Shown here one piece after another: positions 8,028-16,698 of a stretch of DNA of 64,000 nt. Numbering within the stretch: position 1 is the first letter of the stretch; each line of letters opens with the position of its first letter. The stretch spans positions 1-64,000 of the forward strand of contig NZ_AJTS01000052.1 of the NCBI RefSeq assembly GCF_000275725.1, given 5' to 3'. The position numbers and the translations under genes were made by a program. The stretch comes from Vreelandella stevensii S18214. GTDB lineage: Bacteria; Pseudomonadota; Gammaproteobacteria; Pseudomonadales; Halomonadaceae. A model generated the notes under the pieces. The model saw only the letters and a list, made by a program, of their open reading frames with translations, searched no databases and was not told the origin of the DNA.

Positions 8028-8798
8028 TTACTCTTCGCCAAAGTAGCGAGCGTAGATTTCATCGTAGGTGCCGTCTTCCTGCAGCTCGGCCAGTGCTTCG
8101 TTGAAGCGCTCGGCCAGGGCCTGGTCGCGCTGGCGGAAGGCGATGCCGAAGCCGTCACCGAAGTACTCCTTGGGCTCGCTGATGCGCTCGCCTACGACCA
8201 CGTACTCGGTGTCTTCGTTGTTCAGCAGGGTGGACTGGCCGATCGGATAGTCGAGGAAGACGATATCCAGGCGCTGTGCCTGCATGTCCAGCACCATGTC
8301 GTCAGCGGTGGAGTAGCGGCTGACGCTGGCGATACGGCCGTACTGGTCGGTCACGTAGTTGTCTTGCAGGGTGCCGCGCTGTACGCCGATGGTCTTGCCG
8401 GCCAGGGTCTCTTCGTTGGCGTCACTGAGTTCCAGGCTGGCGGGGGCGAACCAGGCCGACGGCATGGTGATGTAGGGGTCGGAGAACAGCACCTGCTGAC
8501 GACGCTCGTCGTTGATGGTCATCGACGACATGATGGCATCGTAGTTACGTGACATCAGGCCCGGAATGATGCCGTCCCACTCCTGCTCGATCCACTCGCA
8601 GGTCACGCCGATGCGCTCGCACAGAGCGTTGCCCAGGTCGATATCGAAGCCGGTCAGCTCGCCCTCGGGGGTGCGGTATTCCATGGGCTCGTAAGGTACG
8701 TCCACGCCGATACGCACGTGGTCGTAATCACGGGCTTGAGCAGAAGACGCAGCAGCCACGGCCAGGCCCAGCAGAGAAACGGTCAGCAGTTTTTTCAT
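8028..8798 (-). CDS. Periplasmic amino-acid-binding protein, HisJ/ArgT type (first copy)
   Basis: A 256-residue SBP_bac_3 protein. The signal peptide MKKLLTVSLLGLAVAAASSA is cleaved near AQA-RDYDH. Signatures include RIGVDVPYEPMEYR, GFDIDLGNALC and DAIMSSMTINDERRQQVLFS. The start at 8798 is preceded by GGAGT, and the ATG nine codons upstream lacks such a site. It follows the HisM-like permease gene by 138 bp and precedes a second binding-protein gene. It delivers ligand, probably arginine, ornithine, lysine or histidine, to the HisQMP-like membrane complex. HisJ-type proteins often carry a disulphide; Cys residues at ALCERIGVTCEW fit this. Confidence 0.92.
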   Translation of the reverse strand: MKKLLTVSLLGLAVAAASSAQARDYDHVRIGVDVPYEPMEYRTPEGELTGFDIDLGNALCERIGVTCEWIEQEWDGIIPGLMSRNYDAIMSSMTINDERRQQVLFSDPYITMPSAWFAPASLELSDANEETLAGKTIGVQRGTLQDNYVTDQYGRIASVSRYSTADDMVLDMQAQRLDIVFLDYPIGQSTLLNNEDTEYVVVGERISEPKEYFGDGFGIAFRQRDQALAERFNEALAELQEDGTYDEIYARYFGEE

Positions 8799-8936
8799 TG
8801 TAGACTCCAAAGGAAGCAGGTTCACCGGAGGTGATCCCCTTTAAGCTACCCCAGCTTGCGGTTGGCGAAAAGGGGGGTGACCTGAATTAAACCAACGCTT
8901 GTTTTACGTTGGCGTACGTTGGATTTTTCGTCATGC

Positions 8937-9665
8937 TCAGGTTTGTGGCCGCAAATGTGCCAGCAGCCGTTTTTCCAGATAACGGAAAAAATACAGGATG
9001 GCAAAGGTGAGGCACAGATAAATGGCCGCCACGAACAGGAAGGCATCGAAGGGGGCATAGAAGCGCGCATAGACGAAGCGTGCGGCCCCGGTCAGGTCCA
9101 TCAGGGTGACGACGCTGGCAATGGCGCTGGCATGCAGCATGAAGATGACTTCGTTCCCGTAGGCGGGCAGGGCACGGCGAAAGGCGCTGGGCAGGATGAT
9201 ACGGCGCATCATCAGGCTGTTGGACATGCCATAGGCCTTGGCGGCTTCGATTTCACCCCGTGAGGTGGCCTTGATGGCACCCCGGAAAATCTCCGTGGTG
9301 TAGGCCGCCGTGTTCAAGGTGAAGGCGATCAGTGCCGGGTAGAAGGCTTCGCGCAGCAGCGGCCACAGGAAGGTTTCCTGAATGCCATCGATGAACACCA
9401 CCCCGTAGTAGATGATGTAGAGCTGAATGAGCAGCGGGGTGCCACGAAACACATAGGTATACACATAGACCGGCAGGCTGATCCATTTGTGTTTTGAGCT
9501 GCGCATGATGGCCAGCGGGACGGCCAGGATCAGGCCGGCCACCAGCGAGAGGAACACCAGCTGGGTGGTGGTCACCAGGCCTTCCCAGTAGTAGCCCAGG
9601 GTGGTGGGGGTGAAGATCAGGTTACCCGCCAGTAAATCGTTGAACCATGCAGAGATGTCCAGCAT
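8937..9665 (-). CDS. Amino-acid ABC transporter permease, HisM type
   Basis: A 242-residue inner-membrane permease with about five membrane segments and the polar-amino-acid EAA loop (EIEAAKAYGMSNSLMMRRIILP), which contacts the ATPase. The start at 9665 follows GGGGGG and begins one base after the stop of the HisQ-like gene (TGACATG), so the two are translationally coupled. The N-terminal region TTTQLVFLSLVAGLILAVPLA is typical of the His/Glu/Gln/Arg/opine permease family. With the HisQ-like partner and the ATPase it forms the translocation complex for ligand delivered by the two periplasmic binding proteins. Confidence 0.92.
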   Translation of the reverse strand: MLDISAWFNDLLAGNLIFTPTTLGYYWEGLVTTTQLVFLSLVAGLILAVPLAIMRSSKHKWISLPVYVYTYVFRGTPLLIQLYIIYYGVVFIDGIQETFLWPLLREAFYPALIAFTLNTAAYTTEIFRGAIKATSRGEIEAAKAYGMSNSLMMRRIILPSAFRRALPAYGNEVIFMLHASAIASVVTLMDLTGAARFVYARFYAPFDAFLFVAAIYLCLTFAILYFFRYLEKRLLAHLRPQT

Positions 9666-9666
9666 G

Positions 9667-10368
9667 TCACTGCCCCCCGAAGCCGATGTCGTAACGTTTT
9701 TGCAACCGTGCGAAGACCCACTCGGAGACGCTGGCAATCAGCAGATAGGCTGCCGCCACCGGAATGAGGAAGACAAACGGCTCGTGGGTGGCCCGAGAGG
9801 CTTCTGCCGCCACCCGCACCATGTCCGTCAGGCCGATCACCGACACCAGGGCGGTGGTCTTGAGCAGCACCATCCAGTTGTTGGAGAGGCCGGGCAGCGC
9901 GTGACGCATCATCTGGGGAAAGCGAATACGCCGAAATACCAGTGCGTTGCTCATGCCGTAGGCCTTGCCTGCCTCGATCTGGCCATTGTCGACGGCCATG
10001 AACGCCCCGCGAAAGGTTTCGCCCATATAGGCGCCGAAGATGAAGCCGATGGTGAGGACACCGGCCGCGAAGGCGTTGAAGTTGATGTAGATATCGATGT
10101 CGTAGCGGTCATAGAGCATATCGCTGATCGCATTGACCCCGATCTGCCCGCCGAAGAACAGCAGCATCATCAGCACCAGGTCGGGCACACCACGAATCAC
10201 CGTGGTGTAGACCGTTGCGCTACGGCGCAATAGCCAGTTGCGGGACATTTTGGCGCTGGCGGTCAAGAGCCCCAGCACAATCGCCAGGATCAGCGAGAGG
10301 AGGGCCAACTGAACGGTCACGCCTGCGCCTTCCAGCAGGCGGGGGCCGTAGCCTTGCAAATCAAGCAT
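9667..10368 (-). CDS. Amino-acid ABC transporter permease, HisQ type
   Basis: A 233-residue permease, about five membrane segments, with the EAA loop EAGKAYGMSNALVFRRIRFP. The opening MLDLQGYGPRLLEGAGVTVQ matches HisQ/AotQ-type proteins. It starts 17 bp after the ATPase stop and ends one base before the HisM-like start. It forms a heterodimeric channel with that protein. The match to AotQ/HisQ suggests basic amino acids, in line with astE upstream. Confidence 0.92.
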   Translation of the reverse strand: MLDLQGYGPRLLEGAGVTVQLALLSLILAIVLGLLTASAKMSRNWLLRRSATVYTTVIRGVPDLVLMMLLFFGGQIGVNAISDMLYDRYDIDIYINFNAFAAGVLTIGFIFGAYMGETFRGAFMAVDNGQIEAGKAYGMSNALVFRRIRFPQMMRHALPGLSNNWMVLLKTTALVSVIGLTDMVRVAAEASRATHEPFVFLIPVAAAYLLIASVSEWVFARLQKRYDIGFGGQ

Positions 10369-10385
10369 CGTGCATGCCTCGCGGA

Positions 10386-11156
10386 TCAGTATTTGGGCGC
10401 CAGAAACTGCTTCAGGCGCGGCGATTGCGGGTTGCCCAGCACGTCATCGGGCGTGCCGGCTTCTTCCACGAGGCCTTGGTGCAGGTAGATCACCTTGCTG
10501 GACACGTCCCGGGCAAAGCTCATCTCATGGGTCACCACTACCATGGTGCGCCCTTCGTTGGCCAAATCGCGCATGACCTTGAGCACGTCGCCCACCAGCT
10601 CAGGGTCCAGCGCCGAGGTGGGTTCGTCGAACAGCATGACTTCCGGGTTCATGGCCAGCGCCCGGGCGATGGCGCCACGCTGCTGCTGACCACCGGACAT
10701 TTGCGCCGGGTAGGCGTTGGCACGCGCGCTGAGGCCGACTCGGTCGAGCAGCGCGTGGGCGTGTTCGATGGCTTCTTTCTTGGGTTTACCCAACACATGA
10801 ATCGGCGCTTCGATGATGTTTTCCAGCAGCGTCATGTGGGCCCACAGGTTGAAGCTCTGGAAAACCATGGAGAGCTTGGCGCGCATCTGCACGACCTGTT
10901 TCCAGTCGGCGGGTTCGCGGCCATGGCGGGTGGTCTTGAAGCGGATCTGTTCGCCGTGGACGATCAGGTCGCCATCATCGGGCTGTTCCAGCAAATTCAT
11001 GCAGCGTAAAAAGGTGCTTTTTCCAGACCCTGAAGCACCGATCAGGGTGATCACATCACCTTTCTGGGCTTCAAGAGAGAGGCCTTTGAGGACTTCTGTA
11101 TCGCCGAAGCGCTTTTTGATGTTACGCACTTCAAGGGGAGTCGGCGTAGCGGCCAT
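10386..11156 (-). CDS. Amino-acid ABC transporter ATP-binding protein, HisP type
   Basis: A 256-residue ABC ATPase of the polar amino-acid import family. It shows Walker A GASGSGKS, the Q-loop in [12 protein letters not shown], the signature motif [14 protein letters not shown], Walker [15 protein letters not shown] and the switch His in [12 protein letters not shown]. It is the first gene of the operon ATPase-HisQ-HisM-binding protein-binding protein-IadA-like. Its upstream region holds a long inverted repeat (11245-11316) and then an IS66 element that separates it from astE. The product energises uptake, most likely of arginine, ornithine or related basic amino acids. Confidence 0.95.
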   Translation of the reverse strand: MAATPTPLEVRNIKKRFGDTEVLKGLSLEAQKGDVITLIGASGSGKSTFLRCMNLLEQPDDGDLIVHGEQIRFKTTRHGREPADWKQVVQMRAKLSMVFQSFNLWAHMTLLENIIEAPIHVLGKPKKEAIEHAHALLDRVGLSARANAYPAQMSGGQQQRGAIARALAMNPEVMLFDEPTSALDPELVGDVLKVMRDLANEGRTMVVVTHEMSFARDVSSKVIYLHQGLVEEAGTPDDVLGNPQSPRLKQFLAPKY

Positions 11157-11244
11157 AACTTAGGCTCCAGTACAGGGTTGCCGCAGCAACAACGAATGAG
11201 TGTTCGTGTTTCTGTGCGGCTGGCGCGAAAAAAGGGGCGATTCT

Positions 11245-11316
11245 ATCAGGAGTGCGCCGGAGACGCGTACTTTATCAGGGCGACCTTGGTCGTGTTGCCT
11301 GAAGAGCACTCCTGAT
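11245..11316. repeat. Long-spaced inverted repeat upstream of the transporter operon
   Basis: Perfect 11-bp arms ATCAGGAGTGC (11245-11255) and GCACTCCTGAT (11306-11316) are separated by 50 bp, and flanking AGGGGC/GCCCCT extends the pairing with gaps. It lies in the leader of the HisP-like gene. It could be a regulatory leader structure or the trace of an old element. No ARG box consensus was seen. Confidence 0.45.
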
Positions 11317-11349
11317 GGCCCCTCTACGTTATTGTTATCAAACTATCTT

Positions 11350-12895
11350 GTAACTATTCAGCACCGGTTGGCTGAGTCGGGGCTTCTTGCTGCATGAAGG
11401 CTGGCACATCACCCGCAAACAGTTGCTCCAGTGCGGTATGCGCCGCCACCCCTTGCTTGACGGCGGTCGAGAGGAAGCTGCGCATCCGGCAGAAGATCTC
11501 CGCCCCCTCCCAGGAGCGGAAACAGCCCGAGATTTTCTGCTGGACCTTGGTCATTCGCAGATCGCGTTCCCCCTGGTTGTTGGTGAAGGGAGCGGCAGGG
11601 TCGTCGAGGAAGCGCAACACGTCGTCCTCGTACGCCTGGAGGCGTTCCAGGAGGTTGCGCGACTTGGTGCGCTTGGCCCGGCCTCGCGTTCCAGGTGGCG
11701 GTTTCACCGGCGGGGGGCTCTCGGCGTCCCCTTTCGCCAGGCAATCTCGATAGCGCTGCCGCCAGGCTCGGGTCTCATCGGCCGAGAGGCAGCCGTCGGC
11801 CACCTCCACGGCGCGATGCATCTCCAACAACAGGTCATGCAAGGCCTTGGCCCATGCCTGGCCATCGTTCTCCCAGGCCGCTGTCAGCTCCCGAAGGTGG
11901 TGCGCATTACAGAGCGCGTGCCGGCAATCCGGATAGCGGTAGTAGGGCTTCCAGTGATCATGCACCAGCACGCCACGCACGAAGGGCAATACGCCGATGG
12001 CGTCCATCGCTTCCTGGCCGCGCTTGGGGTGCGGGGCCAACCAGGTCAGGGCCTCGTTGGAGGCGCTGTGTAGCCAGTAGCGTTTGCCACCGACCTGCAT
12101 TCCGGTTTCATCGGCATGGACGGTGGCTGCTTCACGTAGCGCCGGGATCACCCACTCGGCGAACGCCTCGGCCCGCTGGTAGGCCTCCTGGTTGAAGGCG
12201 AACAGGGTGCCGGTGCTCAGCGACAGGCCGCACTGCGAGGTGAGCAACTCGCGGATACGCGCATAGGGCAACAGCTGATACTGGGAGAGATAGACGACAT
12301 GCGCCTTGAGGCGAGGGCCATACTGGATGGGGCGAGTCACGCCCTCGGGGAATGGCGCCACGTAGCGTTGCCCCTGATCATCTTCGAGGACCTCAGCCTG
12401 ATATTCGGTGACCACGGCCTGGATTACGATGTCCTGCACTTGGCGCGTTTCGACGCCGACCGGGCGGTAAGAACGCCCCTTGGGGAGTTGCCGACGATCG
12501 ACACGGAGCTTGACCACCTCGTCGGGGTCCGTCACCGGCGCCAACGTCTTACCCTCATGCCCTGGCTGTCCGCCGGGGCGCCGCTCGCCTTTGGCGCGCG
12601 AGCGGCGCTGGCGATTGGGATCCTGGGACGGTGGCTTGCTGCTGTTGCGGCTACTGGTGGCCAGGCGATCGGCCATGAGCTTGACCAGCAACATCAGCAC
12701 ATCGATGGCCGCACGCAGCGACGGAGAGACCGTCTGGTCTTCCTTGAGCTGCTGTCGGACCCGCTCCAGAGCCTCGTCGACGTTGATATCGCTGATGGTC
12801 ATGTCACCGCATAGATATGCCGAAGGATTAGGCACACTATACCAGAAAAATCAGGTGGTTGGCGATATCCCATCCGCAGCCACCTGAATAGTTAC
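11350..12895 (-). mobile_element. Complete IS66-family insertion sequence (1546 bp)
   Basis: The element is bounded by inverted ends that both read GTAACTATTCAG inward, with imperfect matching continuing further in. Both ends are flanked by the 8-bp direct repeat ACTATCTT (11342-11349 and 12896-12903), the duplication length known for IS66. It encodes a single transposase and no tnpA or tnpB, which matches the ISBst12-type subgroup. Perfect target duplication and an intact transposase indicate recent insertion. It lies between astE and the HisP-like gene and may separate them from a shared promoter. Confidence 0.92.
11354..12802 (-). CDS. tnpC: IS66-family (ISBst12-like) transposase
   Basis: A 482-residue DDE transposase. 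An N-terminal coiled-coil region is followed by the IS66 N-terminal motif [14 protein letters not shown], a zinc-finger-like segment (without clear Cys here) and the catalytic domain. In that domain [18 protein letters not shown] carries the first Asp, [11 protein letters not shown] the second and [12 protein letters not shown] the Glu. The start at 12802 is the best ATG; a GTG 11 codons upstream is possible. The stop codon overlaps the terminal inverted repeat. It seems intact, so the element may be active. Confidence 0.92.
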   Translation of the reverse strand: MTISDINVDEALERVRQQLKEDQTVSPSLRAAIDVLMLLVKLMADRLATSSRNSSKPPSQDPNRQRRSRAKGERRPGGQPGHEGKTLAPVTDPDEVVKLRVDRRQLPKGRSYRPVGVETRQVQDIVIQAVVTEYQAEVLEDDQGQRYVAPFPEGVTRPIQYGPRLKAHVVYLSQYQLLPYARIRELLTSQCGLSLSTGTLFAFNQEAYQRAEAFAEWVIPALREAATVHADETGMQVGGKRYWLHSASNEALTWLAPHPKRGQEAMDAIGVLPFVRGVLVHDHWKPYYRYPDCRHALCNAHHLRELTAAWENDGQAWAKALHDLLLEMHRAVEVADGCLSADETRAWRQRYRDCLAKGDAESPPPVKPPPGTRGRAKRTKSRNLLERLQAYEDDVLRFLDDPAAPFTNNQGERDLRMTKVQQKISGCFRSWEGAEIFCRMRSFLSTAVKQGVAAHTALEQLFAGDVPAFMQQEAPTQPTGAE

Positions 12896-12926
12896 ACTAT
12901 CTTTTCTTCAACGGGACTTTCTGTGG

Positions 12927-13937
12927 CTAGTTTGCCGTCCGTTCCGGTGCCACCAGCAAGGCGGCACGAGCACCTATCTCGACCTGTGCGTTGGGAAACA
13001 CCACGTGCAGCGGCGTATCTTCCACCACGAAGTCACCGGCGGCGGCGTCTTTGGCCAGGCAGGTGCCGGTGTCGAAGCGGCTGAAGTTGGGAGCGTCTTC
13101 ATCGAAACACAGCGTGAACTCCTCGGAATGACGCATCAGTTCATGCTGCACCCGGTAGAACGCCATGGCACTGGCTGGCTGGGTGGGTGGCGCATAGCCG
13201 CTACCGAGAGCACTGATCAACGTGAGCATGGGAGCCAGGGCGTCCATGTCGTTGTGGCCGAACGGGGCGACTCGCCCCAGCTCGAAGGTAAAGGCCTGGG
13301 CACCATGGTAGTGCTTGCTGTAGTGAGAAAACGTCCAGCTATGCTGATGCTGGTGAAGCACCGCCTGCATGTCGGCGGCGGCCAGCCACTCCCACTGTTC
13401 CGGGTCGGTCGCCGACTCGGCGAACGGCTCGACCACGAAGCGGGTATGCAGGCTGTCGCGGATGGCGGTGTGCAGGTCGTAATGCAGCCGAGGCAGGGCG
13501 TGATGGCGAGCATAGAACGTATCCACGGCTTCCATCAGTTGTCGCGCTCGTTCGGGCTCGTCGCCCTGGTCGGCCAGTTCGCGCTTGAACAAGCGATTCA
13601 GGTTGGTGGTGATGTAGCGCTGCTGGGCCTTGAGGGCGGGAATGTTGCCCAGAATCACCAGCACGGGAGCGCCCAGTGGCAGGGTGCTGGCTTCCAGGGC
13701 AGCCAACCACTCGCCCAGCAGTTCTACCGGAGCGGTCTCGTTGCCATGAATGGCGGCGGAAAAGACACAGGCCCGGGCATCGGGGCGCAGTATGTTGGGC
13801 GTCAATTCCAGTACGCCCGGACGGTGCAGGTGATAGGTGCCGCTGGCAAAGCGGCCTATGCGTGGCGACGGGCGTTCACCGTCAAGGGTCCAGTCGAGCC
13901 ATTGGCCTAGCATGAAAGTGTCCTTGGTCATGGGCAT
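12927..13937 (-). CDS. astE: Succinylglutamate desuccinylase AstE
   Basis: A 336-residue zinc enzyme of the AspA/AstE family. It performs the last step of the arginine succinyltransferase pathway, splitting N-succinylglutamate to glutamate and succinate. The metal-binding motif HGNETAP, the NLNRLF stretch and the DLHTAIRDS motif with the third zinc ligand are present. The start could also be the ATG two codons in. The other ast genes are not in the window. Before the IS66 insertion it would have been directly upstream of, and in line with, the amino-acid transporter genes, which supports arginine or ornithine as the transported ligand. Confidence 0.93.
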   Translation of the reverse strand: MPMTKDTFMLGQWLDWTLDGERPSPRIGRFASGTYHLHRPGVLELTPNILRPDARACVFSAAIHGNETAPVELLGEWLAALEASTLPLGAPVLVILGNIPALKAQQRYITTNLNRLFKRELADQGDEPERARQLMEAVDTFYARHHALPRLHYDLHTAIRDSLHTRFVVEPFAESATDPEQWEWLAAADMQAVLHQHQHSWTFSHYSKHYHGAQAFTFELGRVAPFGHNDMDALAPMLTLISALGSGYAPPTQPASAMAFYRVQHELMRHSEEFTLCFDEDAPNFSRFDTGTCLAKDAAAGDFVVEDTPLHVVFPNAQVEIGARAALLVAPERTAN

Positions 13938-14035
13938 CTACTTGTGTTGCCCTACCTTTACCACGCTCAGCTCGTGTCGCAAGGGGTGGCGTCGTGCGCG
14001 TGAAAATGGTCGGTGCGAGGATGAAAGTAACCCGT

Positions 14036-14070
14036 AAAAAAGCGCCCATGGCGTGAGCCACAAGCGCTTT
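14036..14070 (-). terminator. Intrinsic terminator of the hemerythrin gene
   Basis: On the minus strand AAAGCGC pairs with GCGCTTT, with an inner TGGC/GCCA stem, followed by a run of six T. It starts about 29 bp after the hemerythrin stop. Confidence 0.8.
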
Positions 14071-14098
14071 GCAATACCGGGCGGGTAAGGCCGGGAGG

Positions 14099-14539
14099 TC
14101 AGCCCGACCGTTGGCGCTGCATTTCGTCCTGATACTCCTTGGCCAGCGTGGTTTTCTGGGCTTCCTGCAAGCCCCGACCGGCCAGTTGAAACACCTCCTG
14201 TTCTTCTTCGTCCAGATGGTGGGTCACCAGATGCTGCAGCTGCTTGGCGTGGGTGAGCCAGTGGCTGGCACTGTAGTCGGTGTCGTCCAGCAGCTCGATC
14301 AGCTCATCGATCTCGTGGTGTTCGGCAACGCTGTGGCGCGCCTTTTCCTGGGTGAGGTCGAGGTCCATCATCGGAATATACAGAGCCCGCTCTTCGGCGT
14401 TGGCATGGTACTTGAGCTCCGCCCGTACCCGTTGGTAAAGAGAGTCGCGGGCGTCGCTGTCACCGTGGGTCTCTACCAGTTGGGCCAACAGGTCACGCTG
14501 AATATCGTGGTCTTTACGCAGTGCTTCGAAAATGGTCAT
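14099..14539 (-). CDS. Hemerythrin HHE domain protein
   Basis: A 146-residue all-helical cytoplasmic protein with the His/Glu pattern of a hemerythrin HHE di-iron site: KDHDIQ near the start, YHANAEERALY, AEHHEIDEL and THHLDEEEQEVF. Proteins of this type bind O2 or NO or act in iron and stress responses. The start at 14539 has GGAG at the right distance; the frame extends 31 codons upstream, AT-rich and without a ribosome site. The C-terminus ends in a charged tail. It is monocistronic, with its own terminator, and divergent from wrbA. Confidence 0.88.
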   Translation of the reverse strand: MTIFEALRKDHDIQRDLLAQLVETHGDSDARDSLYQRVRAELKYHANAEERALYIPMMDLDLTQEKARHSVAEHHEIDELIELLDDTDYSASHWLTHAKQLQHLVTHHLDEEEQEVFQLAGRGLQEAQKTTLAKEYQDEMQRQRSG

Positions 14540-14755
14540 GCCTGGCTCCTTGGCGTTGTACCCGAATGAAACGGCAAACAAGTTGAATACAAAAAAATTA
14601 GTGCTGAAGTGGCAAAAGTGCAAGGTGCCCACATCGATGAAATCGATTCAGAGCGTCGAAAACTTTCGCTGATAAGTGGCTGGGGCTGGACTATGGTGTA
14701 ACCAGTCCTTGCTGCCCGTCTGGGGCAGCGTGTCGTCACCTGAAAGGAGTGAGCC

Positions 14756-15355
14756 ATGACGAAGGTATTGGTACTGTATTACTCGATGTATGGGCACATC
14801 GACACCCTGGCGGCCGCCGTGGCAGAAGGCGCCGAAGGCGTGGAGGGGGTCGAGGTCACCGTCAAGCGCGTACCGGAAACCATGCCGGAAGATGCGTTCA
14901 AGAATGCCGGTGGCAAGCAGGACTTCACTACTCCGGAAGCCACGCCTGGAGAGTTGGCCGACTACGATGCCATCATCTTCGGCACGCCGACGCGCTTTGG
15001 CAACATGGCGGGGCAGATGCGTACCTTCCTCGACCAGACCGGCGGGCTATGGGCGAAGGGTGCACTGCGTGGCAAGGTCGCCAGCGTATTTACCTCGACC
15101 GGCACCGGCGGCGGCGACGAGATGACCATCACGTCGACCTGGACCACCTTGGCCCACCACGGCATGGTCATCGTGCCGATTGGTTACGGCATCGAAGAGC
15201 AGTTCGATATCTCGAAGGTCAGCGGCGGCACGCCCTATGGCGCGGCGACGCTGGCAGGCGGCGACGGTTCGCGTCAGCCGGACGACCGCGAGCTGAAAAT
15301 AGCCCGTTTCCAGGGTAAATACGTGGCTGAAGTCGCTGCCAAACTGACCAGCTAA
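14756..15355 (+). CDS. wrbA: NAD(P)H:quinone oxidoreductase WrbA
   Basis: A 199-residue flavodoxin-like enzyme that reduces quinones with two electrons from NAD(P)H. The FMN phosphate loop [12 protein letters not shown] lies at the N-terminus, the [13 protein letters not shown] motif around residue 78 and [11 protein letters not shown] around 115, all as in WrbA. Length matches the family (about 198). AAAGGAG precedes the start at good spacing. A strong terminator follows, so it is monocistronic. WrbA is usually a stationary-phase and oxidative-stress protein; the divergent hemerythrin gene fits a stress theme. Confidence 0.95.
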   Translation: MTKVLVLYYSMYGHIDTLAAAVAEGAEGVEGVEVTVKRVPETMPEDAFKNAGGKQDFTTPEATPGELADYDAIIFGTPTRFGNMAGQMRTFLDQTGGLWAKGALRGKVASVFTSTGTGGGDEMTITSTWTTLAHHGMVIVPIGYGIEEQFDISKVSGGTPYGAATLAGGDGSRQPDDRELKIARFQGKYVAEVAAKLTS

Positions 15356-15374
15356 CGCTCAGCGCGCACAGTGT

Positions 15375-15412
15375 GAACGCCTGCCCCGTTGAGGGCAGGC
15401 GTTCGCGCTTTT
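15375..15412 (+). terminator. Intrinsic terminator of wrbA
   Basis: Perfect 12-bp stem GAACGCCTGCCC/GGGCAGGCGTTC with a 6-nt loop, followed by GCGCTTTT. Confidence 0.8.
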
Positions 15413-15480
15413 ACAACTAATTTTTATCAACTACCGTTTCAACCACCTTTACCAACCATTTTTACCAACCACATTGATCA
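15411..15480. repeat. Degenerate short tandem repeat
   Basis: About five imperfect copies of a 13-15 bp unit resembling TTTTACCAACCA occupy the space between the wrbA terminator and the dmlA stop. The stretch is AT-rich compared with its surroundings. Confidence 0.5.
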
Positions 15481-15505
15481 ACGACATGGCCAGTGGGGCC
15501 TGACG

Positions 15506-16579
15506 CTAGCCGCGCAGGCGCTCGGCAATGGCCTTGCCTAGGCTTTCCGTGGTGCCCTGGCCGCCCACGTCGCGGGTGAGCACCTGCGGGTTCCCTTCAC
15601 TGAGCACGGCTTCGATGGCCTCGACCATGGCGTCGGCAGCTTCCTTGTGTCCCAGATGTTCCAACATCATGGCGCCTGACCAGATTTGGCCGATAGGGTT
15701 GGCAATGCCCTTGCCCGCAATGTCGGGTGCGCTGCCATGAACCGGCTCGAACAGGCTGGGGAACTTGCCTTCCGGATTGATATTGGCGGAAGGCGCAATG
15801 CCGATGGTGCCGGTGCAGGCCGGGCCCAGGTCGGAGAGGATGTCGCCGAACAGGTTGCTGCCCACGACCACGTCGAACCAATCGGGGTGCAGCACGAAGT
15901 TGGCCGTGAGGATGTCGATATGGAACTTGTCGACGTTGATATCCGGGTACTGTTTGGCCATCTCGGCGACCCGCTCGTCCCAGTAGGGCATGGTGATCGA
16001 GATGCCGTTGGACTTGGTGGCCGAGGTGAGCTTCTTGCGTGGTCGCGTCTGGGCCAGGTCGAAGGCGTATTTCAAGACTCGGTCGACCCCGGTGCGGCTC
16101 ATCACGGTTTCCTGAATGACGATCTCCCGCTCGGTGCCTTCGAACATCTTGCCGCCGATGCTGGAGTATTCGCCTTCGGTGTTTTCACGCACCACGTAGA
16201 AGTCGATATCCCCCGGGGCGCGACCGGCCAGCGGGCTCTTGATGCCCGGCATCAGTTTGCAGGGGCGCAGGTTGATGTATTGATCGAACTGGCGGCGGAA
16301 CTGCAGCAGCGAGCCCCACAGGGAAATATGGTCAGGCACTTTGTCCGGCCAGCCCACGGCGCCATAAAACAGCGCATCAAAGCCCTTGAGCTGCTCGTAC
16401 CAGTCATCCGGCAGCATCTTGCCGTGCTCAAGGTAGTAGTCGCAGTTACCGAACTCAAAGGTGGTGAACTCCAGCGCGAGGTCGAAGCGCTGGGCCACCG
16501 CTTCCAGTGCGCGAATACCTTCCGGCATGACTTCTGTGCCGATGCCGTCGCCAGCGATGACTGCAATCTGATGGGCCAT
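15506..16579 (-). CDS. dmlA: Tartrate dehydrogenase / D-malate dehydrogenase (decarboxylating)
   Basis: A 357-residue member of the isocitrate/isopropylmalate dehydrogenase family. It oxidises D-malate (and often tartrate) to pyruvate and CO2 with NAD. Motifs are IAGDGIGTEVMPE at the start, LRPCKLMPGIKSPL, VVRENTEGEYSSIGG (substrate loop), and EPVHGSAPDIAGKGIANPIG for NAD binding. The start at 16579 has AAGGAGG upstream. The divergent LysR gene is arranged as in E. coli dmlA/dmlR, which supports the D-malate assignment over isopropylmalate dehydrogenase. Confidence 0.9.
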   Translation of the reverse strand: MAHQIAVIAGDGIGTEVMPEGIRALEAVAQRFDLALEFTTFEFGNCDYYLEHGKMLPDDWYEQLKGFDALFYGAVGWPDKVPDHISLWGSLLQFRRQFDQYINLRPCKLMPGIKSPLAGRAPGDIDFYVVRENTEGEYSSIGGKMFEGTEREIVIQETVMSRTGVDRVLKYAFDLAQTRPRKKLTSATKSNGISITMPYWDERVAEMAKQYPDINVDKFHIDILTANFVLHPDWFDVVVGSNLFGDILSDLGPACTGTIGIAPSANINPEGKFPSLFEPVHGSAPDIAGKGIANPIGQIWSGAMMLEHLGHKEAADAMVEAIEAVLSEGNPQVLTRDVGGQGTTESLGKAIAERLRG

Positions 16580-16698
16580 GGGGCCTCCTTTTTTTATGGT
16601 CGTGTGAAAGGCGTACCGTTCATGCAGTGTAGCGGCTGTTGGCGATGAGATATTCAGGCTACTATTCAAGCCATTGTTGCTTTCAGGTATAGAATCCC

